Origin: Duganella sp. sic0402
Lineage (GTDB): Bacteria > Pseudomonadota > Gammaproteobacteria > Burkholderiales > Burkholderiaceae_D
Assembly (NCBI RefSeq): GCF_019219065.1
Contig: NZ_JAHUWK010000004.1
Location: forward strand, 310,001 to 374,000
Direction of reading: 5' to 3'
DNA: 64,000 bases
The notes below the pieces were generated by a model. That model was given only the letters and a program-made list of their open reading frames with translations, searched no databases and had not been told where the DNA came from. Position numbers and translations under genes: made by a program. This document shows, in pieces, positions 62,055-64,000 of this stretch. Positions within the stretch are counted from its first letter, which is position 1. Each line of letters begins with the position of its first letter.

Positions 62055-62524
62055 TGAATACCGATGGCACCTTCGATCTCGACCGCTACAACTCGCCGCT
62101 GCTGCTGCGCTATGCCGCTACGGCCGACTTGCACCAGGTGTTGCCGCTGCAAGGCGACGAGCATGTGGTGCAGGTGCGCAAGCAGGTGCGCGAGCACGCG
62201 CTGGCGCTCAAACTCAGCCTGGTCGACCAGACCAAGCTGGTGACCGCCGCCAGCGAGCTGGCGCGCAATACGCTGAAGTATGGTGGCGGTGGCGTGGTGG
62301 TGCTGGAGCGGCTCAGCGACGGCTTGCGCAAGGGCTTGCGGCTGGTGTTTGCCGATACCGGCCCTGGCATTGCCGACATCGAGCAGGCGCTGCGCGATGG
62401 CTATACCAGTGGCGGCGGCCTTGGTCTGGGACTGGGCGGCACCAAGCGCCTGGTCGACGATTTTGTGATTGATTCACGTCCACAACAGGGCACTGCGGTC
62501 GCTATCATTAAATGGAAAATCTAA
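62054..62524 (+). CDS. rsbT: RsbT-type switch serine kinase
   Basis: A 156-residue GHKL ATPase: N-box in ASELARNTLKYGGGGVVV, D-box VFADTGPGI, G-box GGGLGLGLGGTKRLVDDF. It phosphorylates the RsbR and RsbS STAS domains and is released on stress. It overlaps the phosphatase gene by 13 bp. Confidence 0.9.
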   Translation: MNTDGTFDLDRYNSPLLLRYAATADLHQVLPLQGDEHVVQVRKQVREHALALKLSLVDQTKLVTAASELARNTLKYGGGGVVVLERLSDGLRKGLRLVFADTGPGIADIEQALRDGYTSGGGLGLGLGGTKRLVDDFVIDSRPQQGTAVAIIKWKI

Positions 62525-63537
62525 GCAGCACGCTCGACCCGGTCCGCTGGGTCGCGATCCACCACGCCAGCGACGCCGCCGAGGCGCGCCGTGTCGGGCA
62601 GGGGCTGGCCGCGCAGCTGGGACTGAGCGAAACCCGCAGCGGCCAGCTGGCGATCATGGTGACCGAGGCGGCCACCAACATCCTCAAGCACGCCGGCGAC
62701 GGCCGCATGCAGCTGGCCATCGTCAACCATGGCGGCCTGCGCTGTATTGAAGTACTGGCGATCGATCAGGGTCCAGGCATCGCCAATCTGGCGCAAGCCA
62801 TGACCGATGGTGTATCCAGCGCCGGCACCGCCGGCACCGGCCTGGGTGCGATGCGGCGCCTGGCCGACCAGTTCGACTGGTATAGCGCACCCGGCAAGGG
62901 GACGGTGATTTTCCTGCGCCTGTGGCAAGCGGGGACGCCGGCGCGGCTGCCGCAGCTGGGCGGCGTGTGCCTGCCGCTGGCCAGCGAGACGGTCAGCGGC
63001 GACGCCTGGGCCGTCCGCGTGCAAGCGGACGGCTTGACGCTGCTGGCGGCGGATGGCCTGGGGCATGGGCCGGAAGCGGCCAAGGCGGCCGACGCCGCGC
63101 TGGCGGTGCTGGCGGCGCAGTCAGCACAGGCGCCATCCGAGCTGATGCTGGCCTGCCACCAAGCGTTGCGGCCGACGCGCGGTGCGGCAGTGGCGATTGC
63201 CGCGCTGGACAGCGCCACCCAGCAGCTGAAATTTGCCGGTGTCGGCAATATCAGCGCCTGCATCATCGGTGACGAAGGGCGGCGGCAACTGATGTCGCAC
63301 AATGGTATTGTCGGTCACAATATGCGCAAGGTGCAGGACCTGCTGTTTCCGTGCCCGCGCGGTGCGACTGTGATACTGGCCAGCGACGGCATCGGTACCA
63401 ACTGGGACCTGGCCACCTATCCGGGTCTGCTGGCGCGTGAACCTGCGGTGATCGCAGCGGTGCTGCTGCGCGATTACAGCCGTGGCCGCGACGATGCCAG
63501 CGTGCTGGTGGTGCGCATGCCGGAGTCGGCGGCATGA
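62512..63537 (+). CDS. ATP-binding SpoIIE-type phosphatase (RsbX-like with N-terminal ATPase)
   Basis: A 341-residue fusion. Residues ~1-140 are a second GHKL ATPase domain (TEAATNILKHAGDGRM, IDQGPGIANL, GTGLGAMRRLADQF). Residues ~150-340 form a SpoIIE/RsbX-like PP2C domain (SGDAWAVR, LLAADGLGHGPEAAKAA, GVGNISACI, TVILASDGI). RsbX dephosphorylates the stressosome; the extra ATPase domain is found in Gram-negative versions. It overlaps the next gene by 4 bp. Confidence 0.87.
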   Translation: MENLSSTLDPVRWVAIHHASDAAEARRVGQGLAAQLGLSETRSGQLAIMVTEAATNILKHAGDGRMQLAIVNHGGLRCIEVLAIDQGPGIANLAQAMTDGVSSAGTAGTGLGAMRRLADQFDWYSAPGKGTVIFLRLWQAGTPARLPQLGGVCLPLASETVSGDAWAVRVQADGLTLLAADGLGHGPEAAKAADAALAVLAAQSAQAPSELMLACHQALRPTRGAAVAIAALDSATQQLKFAGVGNISACIIGDEGRRQLMSHNGIVGHNMRKVQDLLFPCPRGATVILASDGIGTNWDLATYPGLLAREPAVIAAVLLRDYSRGRDDASVLVVRMPESAA

Positions 63538-64000
63538 GCGCCCAGCGTATCTTGCAGATGGGCATAGACAGCGAACCGGATGTGGTGACGGTGCGCCAGC
63601 GCGCGCGCCAGATCGCCGCGTTGCTGACACTGGGCGTGCAAGACCAGGTGCGGGTGGCGACCGCCGTCTCGGAAGTGGCGCGCTGCGCCTATGGCCGCCT
63701 GACTGGCGGGCGGGCGGTGTTTGTCGTTGGCGGCCAGCCGCCGCAATTGCAGGTGACGATCAGCGCCGATGGCGCCGCCCGGCCGGCGCCGCAGCCGGCC
63801 ATGCCAGGCGAGCCGCATGACCCGTTGCAGGAAGCGATCCTGACCGCGCAGCGGCTGATGGACGATTGCAATGTGGTGGCGGCCTCGCCGACCACGCTGC
63901 ATGTGGTGATGCGCAAGTCGCTACCGGCGGCACTGGCCGCCAATGCGCGCGAGCTGGCGCTGATCGGTGCACAGCTGGCCGGTACGCCGGTGCAAAACAC
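63534..64000 (+). CDS. ATPase-domain protein at the end of the stressosome operon (3' part outside window)
   Basis: The visible 155 residues begin with a GHKL ATPase-like N-terminal domain (VRQRARQIAALLTLGVQDQVRVATAVSEVARCAYGRLTGGRAVFVV). They continue into a linker with helical segments and run off the right edge. In other Gram-negative stressosome loci this position holds a sensor kinase, often with PAS and receiver domains. It is coupled by 4 bp (ATGA) to the phosphatase gene. Confidence 0.75.
   Translation, partial: MSAQRILQMGIDSEPDVVTVRQRARQIAALLTLGVQDQVRVATAVSEVARCAYGRLTGGRAVFVVGGQPPQLQVTISADGAARPAPQPAMPGEPHDPLQEAILTAQRLMDDCNVVAASPTTLHVVMRKSLPAALAANARELALIGAQLAGTPVQN

Overview
The window looks like chromosome from a high-GC betaproteobacterium of the Oxalobacteraceae (Massilia, Duganella or Janthinobacterium type). 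This rests on the protein families and gene neighbourhoods (phasin, RNase R-RlmB, YceH, host attachment protein, Mtr/Pio-type cytochromes, Gram-negative stressosome genes) and on the base composition. No marker gene gives a species.

Layout. 1-7.3 kb: metabolic genes (CocE-type hydrolase running off the left edge, flavin reductase, periplasmic asparaginase, cNMP-binding/thioredoxin-reductase fusion, patatin). 7.4-11.5 kb: an unusual operon of BlaI repressor, M56/M23 double metallopeptidase and TonB-dependent receptor, with a palindromic operator. 11.7-17.5 kb: TrhA-type membrane protein, LysR regulator, a 52-residue protein, and a LiaI/LiaF-like pair translationally coupled to a LytS/LytR two-component system. 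17.6-19.8 kb: host attachment protein beside an alcohol dehydrogenase that has lost its N-terminus. 19.7-23.7 kb: XPD/DinG-like helicase and FAN1-like nuclease. 23.8-28.0 kb: phasin, a small secreted protein, diguanylate cyclase and a large sensor kinase. 28.1-29.5 kb: HxlR/NmrA divergent pair. 29.5-32.6 kb: four identical tRNA-Leu(CAG) genes interleaved with a binding protein and a hybrid kinase whose N-terminus matches the plant ethylene receptor residue for residue at the ligand site. 32.9-39.5 kb: rnr, rlmB, cysE, yceH, a MocR regulator and a small membrane protein.

39.5-57.2 kb is the most notable part: an apparently self-contained electron-transfer island. On the minus strand are an MtrB/PioB porin, an MtrA/DmsE decahaem cytochrome, a fused multihaem-c/cytochrome-b inner-membrane protein resembling Geobacter CbcL, and a small monohaem cytochrome c. 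Divergent on the plus strand are a sensor kinase with a cysteine cluster, an NtrC-type sigma-54 activator, a short CcoG-like ferredoxin and a complete ccmABCDEFGHI haem-maturation operon. Both cytochrome transcription units have a good sigma-54 promoter match, and a similar inverted motif lies upstream of each, which suggests direct control by the neighbouring activator. The proposed electron path is quinol pool - CbcL-like protein - periplasmic cytochrome - MtrA-like - MtrB-like - outside, or the reverse if the cell oxidises an external donor. No extracellular MtrC/OmcA-type cytochrome is present in the window.

57.2-60.7 kb: a TlpA-like thioredoxin and a YtrA-type GntR/ABC transporter operon. 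60.8-64.0 kb: a stressosome module (RsbR, RsbS, RsbT, an ATPase-SpoIIE phosphatase and a further ATPase-containing protein cut by the right edge).
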